Of a DNA stretch of 64,000 bases, positions 1 through 11,156 are shown one piece after another. The first letter of the stretch is position 1; every line of letters begins with the position of its first letter. The notes under the pieces were generated by a model. It saw only the letters and a list, made by a program, of their open reading frames with translations. It made no database searches and was not told the origin of the DNA. The stretch covers positions 50,974,284 to 51,038,283 of the forward strand of contig OX422213.1 of the NCBI GenBank assembly GCA_949130495.1. Direction: 5' to 3'. The position numbers were made by a program, and so were the translations under genes. This DNA comes from Sambucus nigra. Its lineage: Eukaryota; Streptophyta; Magnoliopsida; Dipsacales; Adoxaceae.

Positions 1-338
1 GCACTCTGGCTTGAGGAACGGGTGTGGATATTCTCCAGGTCATAGTCGGCCATTTTCTTTATTTCTATGATTTTATATTTTGCGGGTCAGAAGTCTAGGG
101 TATGGGTCGTTCTCGCCTGCCAGTTAGGAACTATAACCGCTTCCCATACGTTATGATTGATTTTGTCACCATGGCGGTGAGAAAATAGTCCGATAGATGG
201 TGACCCCGGGAGAAAGTGAGTAATTCCTAGAAGATGATAGCATGGTGCAGTATTTTGGCATTTTATAGCCGGTTATATTATGTGTATGGAAATTGTACAT
301 TATGTGTGTTATGTACATGTGGCTATGAGAATGAATGA

Positions 339-388
<50 letters not shown>
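1..388 (+). repeat. 5' LTR of Tekay/Del-like gypsy element, left piece
   Basis: This stretch is nearly identical to 16168-16530 in the 3' LTR of the same element, so the window opens about 2.1 kb inside the 5' LTR. It ends in a TA microsatellite (about 342-388) into which the Tat element at 389-11102 inserted; the LTR resumes at 11103. Short translations across the TA tract are microsatellite artefacts. Confidence 0.85.
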
Positions 389-391
<3 letters not shown>

Positions 392-799
392 GGATACCCG
401 AAATTTAGAACTATGGGCCTGGACGAGTAGCCCAGTCCTGGCGGCCCAAAGTCCAGACCCCTCATCTTTTATAATTGATCCGGTCCCCCCCCCCCTACGA
501 TCCCATGAAGGGAAGTTATGGGGGAAATGGAAAACATGGAGGAACCCATCACCTCCACTCATCTACATGCACATGTATATATTAAACCCTAGGTCTGGGG
601 CAAAAGGACAAGTTATATTCTCTGTAATCACTCTCCGGAGTATATAGAAATAATATCGACTGCACCACCGTGGACGTAGGCACATCTTGGCTGAACCACG
701 TACATCCTTTGTTGTGTGATTGGCATCTTGTATTCCTTATCCTCTTCTTGATAATCTTTCTCTCATATTTATTTGTGTTGCATAATAATTGCATCCACA
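389..799 (+). repeat. 5' LTR of the Tat element
   Basis: The LTR starts TGTGGATACCC and ends GCATCCACA. It holds a run of 11 C at 485-495, which is 25 C in the 3' LTR. The transcription start and polyadenylation sites cannot be fixed from sequence alone. Confidence 0.92.
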
Positions 800-801
800 A
801 T

Positions 802-818
802 TGGCGCCGTCTGTGGGA
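802..818 (+). other. tRNA primer-binding site of the Tat element
   Basis: TGGCGCCGTCTGTGGGA lies two bases after the LTR end. The opening TGG complements a tRNA 3' CCA end and the rest fits primer sites seen in many Tat elements. Which tRNA is used was not determined. Confidence 0.75.
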
Positions 819-864
819 AGCGTTCATCTTTCCCTGAGAAGAGCCCACATCAAGAAAGGAGTTT

Positions 865-2291
865 ATGATGTCTGGTCACAGCAGCAATGCCCCCCAAGCA
901 GGAGATATTCAAGAGCCACCTGCTCCTCACAGGATTAGGTCTGAAGTCCAACGTTCAGATGAGAGAGCTCGCTTGGAAAGACCAGCCTCAGAAGAAAGTC
1001 AGGGACCAGCGAGGTCCACGCAGATATCCAGGTTGAGAATGCTCGCTTGAAAAGAATACTGGAAAGACTAGAAAGAGAGCTTCGCCCTGATAACCGAAAA
1101 CGCCCATATCGCACTCCTAGCCCTCAGGCGAGCAAGTCTCGCAGCCGAGGAAGGAGCCCTAGGCGAGAATCTCAAAGGGACGAAGGAGGCGAATCAGACG
1201 CCGACCTCCGTGAATAGCTGCGAAGAGCTCGCCGCCACCAGAGCCCTGCTCGCAGCGACGAGCACATACGAAACATGGTCCGCAGGGAGATGGACCAGCA
1301 TCCCGCTCACCACGGAACAAGATCAACTAGAGAGCTCGCGAGGCGAGCTCTCAAAACCCAGATGAAGTCACCTTTCACAAGAGAAATCGAAGAGGAGGAA
1401 GCTCCCAATAAATTTTCCATTCCAAGGTTCAAGATTTACGACGAAAAGACTGATCCCATCAATCACGTCAAACAATACCGACAGGCCATGACCCTCTGGA
1501 GTCATCGGGATGCCCTGATGTGTCGTATTTTCCTCTCGAGCCTTCATGATGTAGCACAGAAGTGGTTCAAAAGGCTCCCCCACCGATCGATCAAGAATTT
1601 CAAATCCCTAGCCGAACTCTTTATGGCCCGATTCATTACCAATAGCTCCCATCCCAAAAGGATGGATGTTCTACTGACAATGAAGAAAACGCCTCAAGAG
1701 ACCCTCCGAGAATACGCGAAGAGGTACTGGGAGTTATTCAATGAGATCGAGGACTGCGCGGAGGAGGTGGCAGTGGCCTCCTTCAAAATTGGGCTCCCTA
1801 GTTCTTCCCTCCTCTACCAATCCCTGACGAAGAAGGAAGCTATGACTACTGACGACCTTATGGCCCGATTCGAGAAATACGCAAAGGTGGAAGATGTCAC
1901 CCGCTCTAATACAGGAGAAAATGGTCGAGCTAAGCTCACTACCAGGGTAGGTGAGAAAACTGAGAACCAGAGGAAAGGAGGAAAGAACGGAGGCAAAAAT
2001 GGCTCCAAGAATGGAGGGAACCAGGACGCATCGAAAGCATTCCAGGCGGTCAACACCGTCTTCAAAGAACCAATTTACAAGGTTCTCGCGAAGATCAAGG
2101 ATGAGCCATTCATCAAGTGGCCCAGGAAGATGGGAGGAGATCCCTCAAAGAGGAACAATGCGTTGAGATGCACTTTTCACAAAGAGGGAGGGCACAAGAC
2201 CGAGCACTGCAAAGCTCTTAAGTCTCACCTCGAAGAACTGGCCCAATCCGAGCATTTAAACGACTTTGTGGAGAAAAGGGCAGAGAGATGA
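865..2291 (+). pseudogene. gag: Tat gag, broken by one frameshift and one stop
   Basis: This would encode the capsid/nucleocapsid polyprotein that packages element RNA. The first ATG follows the leader at 865 and opens a reading frame to 1050. Translation then fits better in another frame from about 1020, which shows a charged coiled-coil and an Arg/Ser-rich stretch. An in-frame TAG at 1215-1217 precedes the long intact part 1275-2291 (338 codons). That part has the retrotransposon gag fold, with the W-F segment around AQKWFKRLP and the LREYAKRYWELF helix. It ends with a C2HC-like knuckle (CTFHKEGGHKTEHC). The gag stop TGA overlaps the next ATG as ATGA at 2288-2291, so pol lies in a different frame. 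Confidence 0.85.
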
Positions 2292-3025
2292 GACCCGACA
2301 ATGTGCTGGAGGATGATGCTGGACATGAGTTCGCCGTAATTCATGGAGTATCTGACGTCAAGCAGATACAAGGGAACTCAGCTCGAATGGAGATGAAAAA
2401 GCTTACAGCGGTAATGCAGGCTTTTCAAATCATTCCAGCAAAGTCACAGTCAGGAAAGCGTCGACGAGCAGAGGACGTCAACTATAACAAGCATATTATT
2501 TTCACGGATGAAGATTTGATGGGAGTAAGGACCCCACATCATGATGCCCTGGTCATTACACTCAGGATATCCAACTTTGGCATCGACAAGCTGCTCGTCG
2601 ATCAAGGAAGCTCATCCGAAGTAATGTACCTCGACTTGTTCAGGAAATTGAAGTTGAGCGTCGCCGACCTAGAGGAAGTTATTGTTCCTTTGGTCGACTT
2701 CGCTGGGAAAATGACCATGCCCCTAGGTAAGATAGTGCTGCCAGTTCGTGCTGGGAACGTCTCTAAGATGATTGAGTTTTTGGTAGTTGACATCGAATCA
2801 CCGTACCAGGCCATCCTCGGCAGAGGATGGCTTCATGCAATGAAGGCGGTCTCCTCGACCTACCATCATAAGCTCAAGTATGTAACCGAGCGAGGAGTAA
2901 TGGAGATTTATGGCTACCAAGCGATGGCGAGGAAGTGCTTCATAGCAGCCGTCCGACCAAAGCCAGAAAAGAAAGCCGGTCAACCCAGCGAGAAAGTTGA
3001 AGAGGGTGTGATACCTTCCAAATAG
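2288..3025 (+). pseudogene. pol: Tat pol: aspartic protease part
   Basis: This is the first segment of pol. The retroviral-type protease active site reads LLVDQGSSSEVMYLDLF, where most relatives have D-x-G-S-S, so the catalytic Asp is present. An ILGRGWLHAM segment follows, equivalent to the conserved ILGR-W-L flap-distal motif. An in-frame TAG at 3023-3025 interrupts the frame. The next codons continue toward RT in the same frame without a start, so this is a nonsense mutation and not a natural gene end. Confidence 0.85.
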
Positions 3026-4486
3026 AAACTAAACTATGGAAGACCAGGAGTAGAGGAGACCAGGCTCCTCCCCTCCGAGCATGTCATCGAGGACCTGGTA
3101 GAAGTTATAGCCAAAGTTGGTGACAGTAGCAGAGTCTTCTTGATTGGAGCATCTCTCATCGATCAAGAACAGAAGGAGTTGACGACCTTGCTGAGACGCA
3201 ACGTAGATGTTTTCGCATGGGAACCACACGAGCTGACTGGCATTGATCCTGATATGGTTTGTCATCAGCTGCACGTCGACCCCACATTCAAGCCAGTCAC
3301 GCAGAAGGCACGAAGAACTGCACCCGAGAAGGCTAAAGCGGTCGAAAAGGAGGTCGAAAAACTACTGGATGCAGGATCCATACGGGAAGTACAATTCCCC
3401 AAGTGGTTGTCCAACCTAGTAGTAGTTCCGAAGAACAATGGGAAGTGGAGAGTTTGCATCTACTTCACTGACCTAAACAAAGCATGCCCTAAGGATAGTT
3501 TCCCCCTCCCAAAGATAGACCAACTAGTAGACGCCACTACAGCTCATGAGCGAATGAGTTTCCTGGACGCATACTCAGGATATCACAAGATCCCCTTGTA
3601 TGCCCCGGACCAGGACAAAACGACATTTATCACGACGGTTGGGTTGTATTGCTACAAGGTCATGCCATTTGGGCTCAAGAATGCAGGGGCAACCTACCAG
3701 CGGCTGGTCACAAAAATGTTCAAGGATCAAATGGGAGACACAATGGAGGTCTACATCGATGACATGCTCGTTAAGAGCAAGAAGAAGGAAAATCACCTCT
3801 CAGACCTGTCAAAGACCTTCGAAATCCTCAGGAAGTACCGAATGAAGCTTAATGCGAGCAAGTGTTCCTTCGGTGTCCAGTCAGGAAAATTTCTTGGATA
3901 CTTGGTCAGTAAGAGAGGCATAGAAGCTAATCCGGACCAGATCGATGCAATCAACAGGGTACAACCCCCTCGAACAGTCCAAGACGTGCAGAAGCTCACT
4001 GGAATGCTCGCTGCCTTAAGTCGCTTCATTTTTAAATCCTCCGAGAAGTGCAAGCCTTTTTTCCAGCTTTTACAAGGGAGTAAACTAATAGAATGGAGCC
4101 CGGACTGCTCGCGAGCTTTGGACAAGCTCAAGTCTTACTTAAGCTCTCCATCGCTGCTTGTCATACCACAGCAAATGGATTCTTTATACCTGTACCTCTC
4201 GGTATCCAGTCATACGTCTAGCTCGGCGTTAATATGCGAGGTCACAGGAATCCAACACCCCGTCTACTACGCGAGCAAGACCTTATTAGAGGCCGAGCAA
4301 ATATACCTGCCATTGGAGAATCTCGCCTTTGCACTAATGATAGCCTCGAGGAAACTGAAGCATTATTTCGAAGCTCATACTATCATCGTCCTTACATCGT
4401 ACCCCCTTAAGGCGGTCCTAAGGAAATCGGATTTGTCGGGCAGACTATCTAAGTGGTCAGTCGAGCTCGGTCGGTTCGACATCTAA
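3026..4486 (+). pseudogene. pol: Tat pol: reverse transcriptase and first RNase H
   Basis: The segment copies element RNA into DNA. Visible RT motifs in order are TDLNKACPKDSFPLP, the SFLDAYSGYHKI block with the first catalytic Asp, MPFGLKNAGATYQR, and the active-site box YIDDMLVKS, with both Asp kept. An RNase H domain of the usual gypsy type follows (VYYASKTLLEAEQIYLPLE). The frame closes with TAA at 4484-4486 exactly where relatives continue after the RFDI segment; the downstream codons still read as pol. The start chosen (3026) is simply the codon after the preceding nonsense stop. Confidence 0.9.
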
Positions 4487-5089
4487 TTTCAACCAAGGAC
4501 CGCTATCAAGGGTCAGATCCTCGTTGATTTCATAGCCGAATTCACTGGCGAAGAACTCCCCGACCAACCTCAACCAACAAAGCAAAAAGAGGACCCAGCA
4601 ACAGTGGAAACCTGGAAACTATTCGTTGATGGAGCCTCCAACTCAAAGGGGGCAGGCGTAGGCATCGTTCTCATCACCCCAGAAAACACCATCCTTGAGC
4701 AAGGAATCAGGCTTGGATTTGCAGCCTCCAACAACGAAGCAGAGTACGAAGCCCTAATAGTCGGTCTCCAAAAGGCGCAAACTCTGGGAGCAAAACGTTT
4801 ACAGGTGTTCGATGATTCTCAACTAGTCTCCAATCAGATAAGTGGAGATTACAACGCGAAGGATGAAAGAATGGAAGCCTACCTCGCCCTGGTGAGGAAA
4901 CTAATGATGAGCTTTGAGGAGATCAACATCCAGCAGTTTCCCAGAGGGCAAAACAGTCATGCCGACGCCTTAGCAGCCCTAAGCTCGGCAGTTGATTCTA
5001 GCCTTAAAAGGGTCATTCCCATCGATTTCCTCATTTGTCCAAGCATTAACCACAACAGCAAGCTGCCAAACATGGAACAAATACTCTAG
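4487..5089 (+). pseudogene. pol: Tat pol: second, archaeal-type RNase H
   Basis: This in-frame continuation of pol carries a second RNase H. Motifs are [18 protein letters not shown] with the first catalytic Asp, [13 protein letters not shown] with the catalytic Glu, a degenerate central segment ([11 protein letters not shown]) and [12 protein letters not shown] at the end. A duplicated RNase H of this type marks the Tat lineage. An in-frame TAG at 5087-5089 separates it from integrase; the following codons stay in the same frame. Confidence 0.88.
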
Positions 5090-6345
5090 GTGGGATCAGC
5101 CCCCAGCTGGATGGACCCCTTAAGAGACTATTTAAAGGAGGGCACGCTCCCCGAGAACAAGAAAACCGCCCACCAGATAAGAGTCAAAGCTGCTCGCTTT
5201 CACTTATCCACAGGAGGCAACTTGTATAAAAAGTCCTTCTCCGGTCCCTACCTTAGATGCGTCCACCCAGGCGATGTCGAGCAAGTGCTGCGCGAGCTTC
5301 ATGAAGGAATCTGTGGAAGTCATGTCGGAGGAAGGTCTCTAGCCTTTCGAGCAATGAAGGAAGGTTATAGGTAGCCATATATGCAAAAGGACTCCGCAGT
5401 ATATGTCCGCAAATGCCCGAAATGCCAGCTTCACGCTCCAATGTCCACCAACCAGCCAGCGACCTAAAATCCCTGACCAGCCCGTGGCCCTTCACCCAAT
5501 GGGGGATGGACATCGTGGGACCACTACCCACTGCTGCCAGTAATCACAAATACCTGTTGGTTGCAACTGACTACTTCACCAAATGGATCGAGGCAGAACC
5601 ATTGGTAAACATCCGAGACACTAACATGATAAGATTCATATGGAGGAATATCATCACTCGATTCGAAATCCCCAGAACCATCATTACTGATAATGGGACA
5701 CAATTCGAGAGTGGCCCCTTTCAGGACTTCTGTAACGAACACGGGATCAGGTACAACTTTAGTTCGGTGGCCTACCCTCAGAGCAATGGGCAAGCAGAAG
5801 CTTCCAACAAAACTGTGATCGATGGATTGAAGAAGCGACTAGAGCGTGCCAAGGGCGCATGGGAAATCGAGCTACCCCATGTCCTATGGGCATACCGAAC
5901 AACTCCTCGGCGAGCAACAGGAGAAACCCCATTTTTGCTAACATATGGCATGGAAGCAGTCATTCCACTAGAGGCGGGCTTGCCAATAATGAGATCCGAC
6001 CTTGTCGACCAAGGCCAGAATGATGGAGCGTTGCTTGCTGAACTTGACCTCGCCGACGAGCGTAAGGAACTGGCCCTGGTGAAGCTTGCGAGCTATCAGC
6101 AACAGCTCGCAAAGCATTACCACAAAAGGGTTAACCCGAGAAGATTCCAAGTTGGGGACTATGTTCTAAGGAAAGTCCTGGGCAACACAGTAAGGTCATC
6201 AGACGGCAAGCTAGGCCCAAACTGGGAAGGACCCTTTAAAGTAACTAGGGACGACCTGCAAGGTGCATATCATTTGGAAACGATGGAGGGCAGAGAGATA
6301 ACACGAGCATGGAATGCAGATAATCTCAAGAAATTCTATTTTTAG
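5090..6345 (+). pseudogene. pol: Tat pol: integrase, broken by a stop and a frameshift
   Basis: The integrase inserts the DNA copy. The N-terminal zinc-binding region is visible (HEGICGSHVGG ... KCPKCQLHAP). Within it TAG at 5372-5374 stands where relatives have Trp in GY-x-W-P. A single-base indel near 5440-5460 then shifts the frame, and the catalytic core resumes. The core shows WGMDIVGPLP, the D of ITDNGTQFES and the E of QSNGQAEASNK, so the DDE triad is complete. The C-terminal part (FQVGDYVLRKV ... GKLGPNWEGPFKV) is the usual gypsy GPY-like end. The protein would end with NLKKFYF at 6345. Confidence 0.9.
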
Positions 6346-7317
6346 ATTCTCAAGGAATTCTATTGTTGAATCTGTTTCTTGTATTTGTTATGTGAAAGGA
6401 ACAGTTCATTCCCCTTATTACTAATGAAATCAGTAACTGCATTTTATCACACATCTTTTTTCCAAATCATAGGCACGATGGTCGATATAGCAGGGGGATA
6501 CCCCTCCTCAGGTCATCTTCATGAAACACGAGAGACCTGTTAGCATTGCCCCTGGCAATATATAAAGCCCTACAGAGGATTCTTAGGCAATGCGACCAGA
6601 TTTTATACTGGCCATCAAACCTACTTTGATTGAGCAAAATCTTTACCGGATGAAGACATCCAATACCAGGTGTGTCCTCACCAATTGCCCTACTTAGGCC
6701 TAAGGGAGTGTGACGACACAACCTAAAAGGTAAAATGAGGCACAATGGTATTTTGGTACTATACTGGACTGGGGGGACACTTGCATGGCAAAACAAAAAG
6801 AATTATGAAGCAGCAAGAATATAAAAAGATTGGATGAACACATTTAGTCGGCAAAATTGCCTAAAACATGAACTTTTCATTAATCTCTTATATTTACAAC
6901 AGTGATATTACATGTTTAGTCGGCGAAGCTCGCCCAAAGCATTTACATTATCAAAAAAAAAAGACAAAAGAATAACAACTTATTATATTTACAACAACGA
7001 TAATACACGTTTAGTCGGCGAATCTCGCCCAAAGCGTTTACATTATCAAAAGAAAAACAACTTGCAAAAAATTCAAGAAGGTGGAAGCCTCCGAATAAGA
7101 TAGTCTGCCACTCTAGCTCTTCGTCCATCATCAGGAGCAGGGACCAGCTCTTCCACAACCTCTTATGCGTCCAACTCTAATAGTTACCGAGGAATAGCAT
7201 CAATAGGGATCCATCTATCATCCCTCCTGGATGGATTGGGCATCAGAGTGGAGGAGGACATCTCGTGACGATACCATAACATCGAGTTCCTCGGGACCTG
7301 AAGCTCTTTCAAGGCAC
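6346..7317. other. Spacer after Tat integrase, with short direct repeats
   Basis: No protein-coding signal was recognised here. A roughly 40-base segment beginning with TTTAGTCGGC and containing CTCGCCCAAAG occurs at about 6844, 6914 and 7010, interspersed with AT-rich sequence. It lies downstream of both the sense pol gene and the antisense genes, where 3' ends of convergent transcripts would fall. Confidence 0.5.
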
Positions 7318-7998
7318 TCAACCACCCTCTGATGAAAGAAAGTTCCTCGAACTCGGATAATCTTGTGGGAGCATCAGCCAGCCTTGATCATAACCATCGA
7401 CCCACGCTTGTCGAGGACCCCTTTTGAATAAATGCCGCAATCGAGTAATATCCCTTTGAATCCCTGCAGTAATTACATATGCTCGGCGGACATCATCACG
7501 GAGCTCTTCCATCTCCTTATCCCGCTGTTCTTCTGCTTCCCTGTTCCTGCCCCTGGTGCTCCTACCAGCTCGCGAGAGGGGAGGACGAGTGGAACCTCGA
7601 GGCATAGGAGGAGTATGTCCAGCTCGCGAAGACGAGGAGCCTTGCAGAACCGCTGAAATAGTGCTCGGCACATGCTCTCTAAGTTGAAGGACTTCCCTCC
7701 TCAGGTTTTCATTCTCCTGCTGCAGGAATTCCCCAACATGATTTATCTCGGTGGCCTCCAGCAACCTAGCTCTCAGTACATTGACTTACTCTTGTACAGA
7801 GGCACCAATGCCTTCCATATCTTGGAGCCTGTCCTTCAGCCTAGCCACTAGCTTGGACTGCTCCTTATACTTTTGATTCCTTGACCTAAGAGACTTGCAA
7901 AGCCTAACAAAGGCCTGACGAACCTGAGGACTGGCATTGGGACCAAGAGTCCTGCCCAATTGAGATGTGACAGGAATATACTCTTCTACATCAGTCAA
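7318..7998 (-). pseudogene. Small antisense ORF of the Tat element, with one internal stop
   Basis: Read on the minus strand, the frame opens at ATG 7998, meets TAA at 7788-7786, and continues in the same frame to 7318. The first part is helical and charged (RSRNQKYKEQSKLVARLKD) and the second begins with a leucine-rich coiled-coil (LQQENENLRREVLQLREHV) followed by a Ser/Arg/Pro-rich linker. This is consistent with the C-terminal or companion ORF of the antisense gene in Tat elements. Its function is unknown and I recognise no catalytic motif. Confidence 0.55.
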
Positions 7999-8144
7999 CT
8001 ACAAGACCTAAAAGGGCAAGGGAAAGAAAAATCAATCAACGCATTGGAAAAAGAAGCCTTTTATTTCATTAATAAAGGTCAAGTACATCGAGCAGAAAAT
8101 GGAAAAATTACAAGCAGAAGTACAAAAATAATCCTAAGAGAGGA

Positions 8145-10296
8145 TTAACTAGCAACCTCAGGCTGCCCAGAGATGGATGGCTGCTTCCCCTTGTCAGCAG
8201 CAGCAGAGGCATCCCCCTCTACAGGGATGCCCTTATTCTCCTGGGCAGGACCAGCATCGGCAGGAGTTGTCTGAGAGGTAAGATCAACACCCTCGATGGC
8301 TGGGGCAGGGGCTTCTTCGTCCACAGTTGGCCTTGGACCCGGGTCATGCTCGTCGAATAGAGGAGACTCAGCATCAACACCAGCAGCTAGGAGGGCCTTA
8401 TTCCATCCCTTCTTGAAGTTCAAACGACTGATATAGCCTATCTGAACTTCGGCGTCTTCATAAGCAGCAGTCCACCCGGAGTTGTATGAATCCTCCTTGA
8501 TGGTGGCTACCTGGGACTCCTTTTCCTTCAGCTGCTCGGTCAGACCCTTGTTCTCCTCCACAACACCCAGCTTGCTCGAGCAGACTAAGTCATAGGCCTG
8601 CCTCTTCTCGCTCAGCTCCTTAACCGCCACATCTCTCTCTCGGTTGGAATTTATAAGGGCTAGATCAGATGAATCTCGGGCGGCATCAGCAGCCTTCAAA
8701 TCAGCCTCCAGCTGAGAACCCCTGACTTCCAGAGCGGACTTCTGCTACTCCAGCTCTCCATTCATTCTCACCAACTCGTCGCGAGAACGGTAAAGCACGG
8801 CGAAGTCGGTCACAAACTGCCAAAAATAAAGAAGAAATCAAGAAGGAGAAATAATTAAAACTTGTTAAGGAATTGAAAAAGGGAGAGAACCTTACCAAGG
8901 CTAGTCTCTGGCTAGCTTGAAGGGCTAATTGGTCAGACCCCAGTGCCCTCTGGTGATCTGCAGGAAGAACTGCCCTCTCGAGCAGCGCAGGAGCCAGCTG
9001 AGGAGAAGTGGCAACCGAGGCCCCCTCGGGCAAAGAAGACACCGGGACCAAGGCTTGCCCAGCCTTCGTCCTCGACTCCATCCTCCTCCTCTCTTCCTCT
9101 CTCTCCCTCTCCATCCTCTTCCTCTCCTCCACCCTCTTCTTTTCCTCCACCTTATTTCTCTCCTCCTCCTTCTTTCTCTCCCTCTATCTCACCTGCTCTT
9201 CCTCTCTTGCTCCTGAGTGGAAGATCGAGAACCAGTAGCCACGGCCCCAGAAGAAGACTTTTATTTCTTTGACCTTTGTGCAAGAAGCACATGGTCCTCA
9301 TCATCATTGTCTCTAATCAAGTTCTTCCTTGGAGGCATATCTTCGCCTGAACTGCTGGAAGTGCTCGACGACCCTCGAGCTTCAGAATCCTCTTCAGAAG
9401 AACTGCTACTGTCAGAGCTCCCTCCACCCAAATTACTCGCAGCTCCTGCAGGCTCACTCTCAGAGCTGCTCTCATCTTCGTCCAACTGGATAGGCTCAGC
9501 AGTAGTCTCTCCAAAAGAATTTAACTCTGGAACACTATCCACAGGTCGTGCTATGAAGCTAGAGCCTGCGTTCTTGTACTCGAGCAAAAAGGCAGCAGAC
9601 CGGGGATGCTCGCCGTCACCCAGAGGCTCCCTGATATTCCAAGCTTTCACCAACTCTGAGATACGAACCTCGCTGAGAGAAGGCTCCAAATTCTTTGTCC
9701 TCGCTGTGGGAGAAAAAGCAAAGAGAGGTCAGAAAAGTCATAAGTCAGCAAAGGTTGAAGCAACAGTACAATGTCTACCTATATATTCTTCCCCATAAAA
9801 AGGGACGATGAACCTCTCAGACCTCGACCCTTCAAACTGGGGAGGGAACTGCCAATTCCTAACAAGTAAACCCTCTTGCCAGTAGTCCTTATGGGAATCA
9901 GGTAGGTTTACTACCAATACCCTATCACGACACCTAGCTTTGAAGTATAAGACACCTGAGCTAGTTCGAGAGAAGGAATAACAGAAATAGATCTCGACAA
10001 GTCCTAACCTAGTACCATACAACTGGTTTATTCTATGGACGCCATTTACTATCTTCCACACATTGGGCGAGCACTGTGCGGGAACAATATTGAAATAACC
10101 AAAAAAAATGCAGAAATAGATCATTAGGGGGAAAAGTAAGTCCCCCCTGGGAGAGCAACAAAACATGGATCCAGTGGGCATCCTCTATATCCCTAACGTT
10201 CCTAGGAGGGGAGGCACAACATTAAATATCTACCCACTCAGGAATATTGTAGAACTTTCTGAACTCAGAGATTGACCTATTTCCAATCTTCGCCAT
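8145..10296 (-). pseudogene. Spliced antisense gene of the Tat element (putative gypsy-type transposon protein)
   Basis: A minus-strand gene starts at ATG 10296. Its N-terminal part (SISEFRKFYNIPEWVDI, then CSPNVWKIVNGVHRI and FIVPFYGEEYI) resembles the family Pfam calls putative gypsy-type transposon. Plausible introns are 9778-9704 (GTAGAC...CCACAG) and 8895-8817 (GTAAGG...GGCAG). Both splice in phase. Downstream is an acidic Ser-rich stretch, a purine-rich Arg/Glu tract (9060-9190 on the plus strand reads as CT repeats), and a coiled-coil (AARDSSDLALINSNRERD) ending at 8145. Damage includes TAA at 10224-10222, a frameshift near 10135, stops at 9263-9261 and near 8745, and frame slippage in the purine tract. 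An antisense gene before the 3' LTR is typical of Tat elements; its role is unknown. Confidence 0.7.
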
Positions 10297-10660
10297 TGAA
10301 AAACTCAAGAAATTCTACAAACCAAAGAGAAAGTGCAAAGAAAGGGCACGAGAAACTTACAAAACAGAAGATCGGTTCGAGTGATGAAGAATCACGAGCT
10401 CAAGACGACTAAGAAGCAATGGGAATGGGGATTCAGAGAAGAAGGTACGAGGCGCTAGAGTTCTCAGAAGAAGGAAGAGTACTGGAAAGGTTGAAACGAC
10501 GGAAGAAAAAGTAGCTATCCCAACAAGCCTTCAATTCTAATCATAGCGCATAGATAGCAAAGCGAGTGTCGCCAAAGAAACTTCACAGTTTTCGAAGAAT
10601 CACAAATCAGCCATAATGGTTGATCATTTAAATCCATTGGACCCATAAACGCGGCCCAAC

Positions 10661-10675
10661 AAATTTAGGGGCAAT
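10661..10675 (+). other. Polypurine tract of the Tat element
   Basis: AAATTTAGGGGCAAT immediately precedes the 3' LTR start TGTGG and occupies the position where plus-strand DNA synthesis is primed. It is short and interrupted, as is common in this lineage. Confidence 0.65.
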
Positions 10676-11098
10676 TGTGGATACCCGAAATTTAGAACTA
10701 TGGGCCTGAACGAGTAGCCCAGTCCTGGCGGCCCAAAGTCCAGGCCCCTCATCTTTTATAATTGATCCGGTCCCCCCCCCCCCCCCCCCCCCCCCCACCA
10801 CGATCCCATAAAGGGAAGTTATGGGGGAAATAGAAAACATGGAGGAACCCATCACCTCCACTCATCTACATGCACGTGTATATATTAAACCCTAGGTCCG
10901 GGGCAAAAGGACAAGTTGTATTCTCTGTAATCACTCTCCGGAGTATATAGAAATAATATCGACTGCACCACTGTGGACGTAGGCACATCTTGACTGAACC
11001 ACGTACATCCTTTGTTGTGTGATTGGCATCTTGTATTCCTTATCCTCTTCTTGATAATCTTTCTCTCATATTTATTTGTGTTGCATAATAATTGCATC

Positions 11099-11102
<4 letters not shown>
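10676..11102 (+). repeat. 3' LTR of the Tat element
   Basis: This copy pairs with 389-799 end to end. It is longer mainly because of a run of 25 C at 10772-10796. The differences elsewhere that I could read are all transitions, which fits deamination of methylated cytosines in a silenced element. Confidence 0.92.

Positions 11103-11156
<54 letters not shown>

Larger units (their letters stand above)
389..11102 (+). mobile_element. Tat-lineage Ty3/gypsy LTR retrotransposon, full-length but disabled
   Basis: The element has two LTRs (389-799 and 10676-11102), a primer-binding site directly after the first and a purine tract before the second. The 5-bp flanks are both TATAT, but they lie in a TA microsatellite and so prove little. 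Coding order is gag, protease, RT, RNase H, a second archaeal-type RNase H, integrase, then about 4 kb with genes on the opposite strand. The second RNase H and the antisense gene are hallmarks of the Tat lineage. By eye the LTRs differ at roughly ten positions outside the C tract, about 2-3%, which points to a fairly recent insertion. Stops and frameshifts in every gene mean it is not autonomous. Confidence 0.93.

Noticed and set aside
166..562. Tyr/Ile-repeat proteins on the minus strand
   Set aside because: They are translations of the TA microsatellite and the adjoining LTR and have no start context or conserved motif.
8929..9238. Ser/Leu-rich plus-strand frames opposite the antisense Tat gene
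   Set aside because: They are the complement of the Arg/Glu-rich coding tract of the minus-strand gene.
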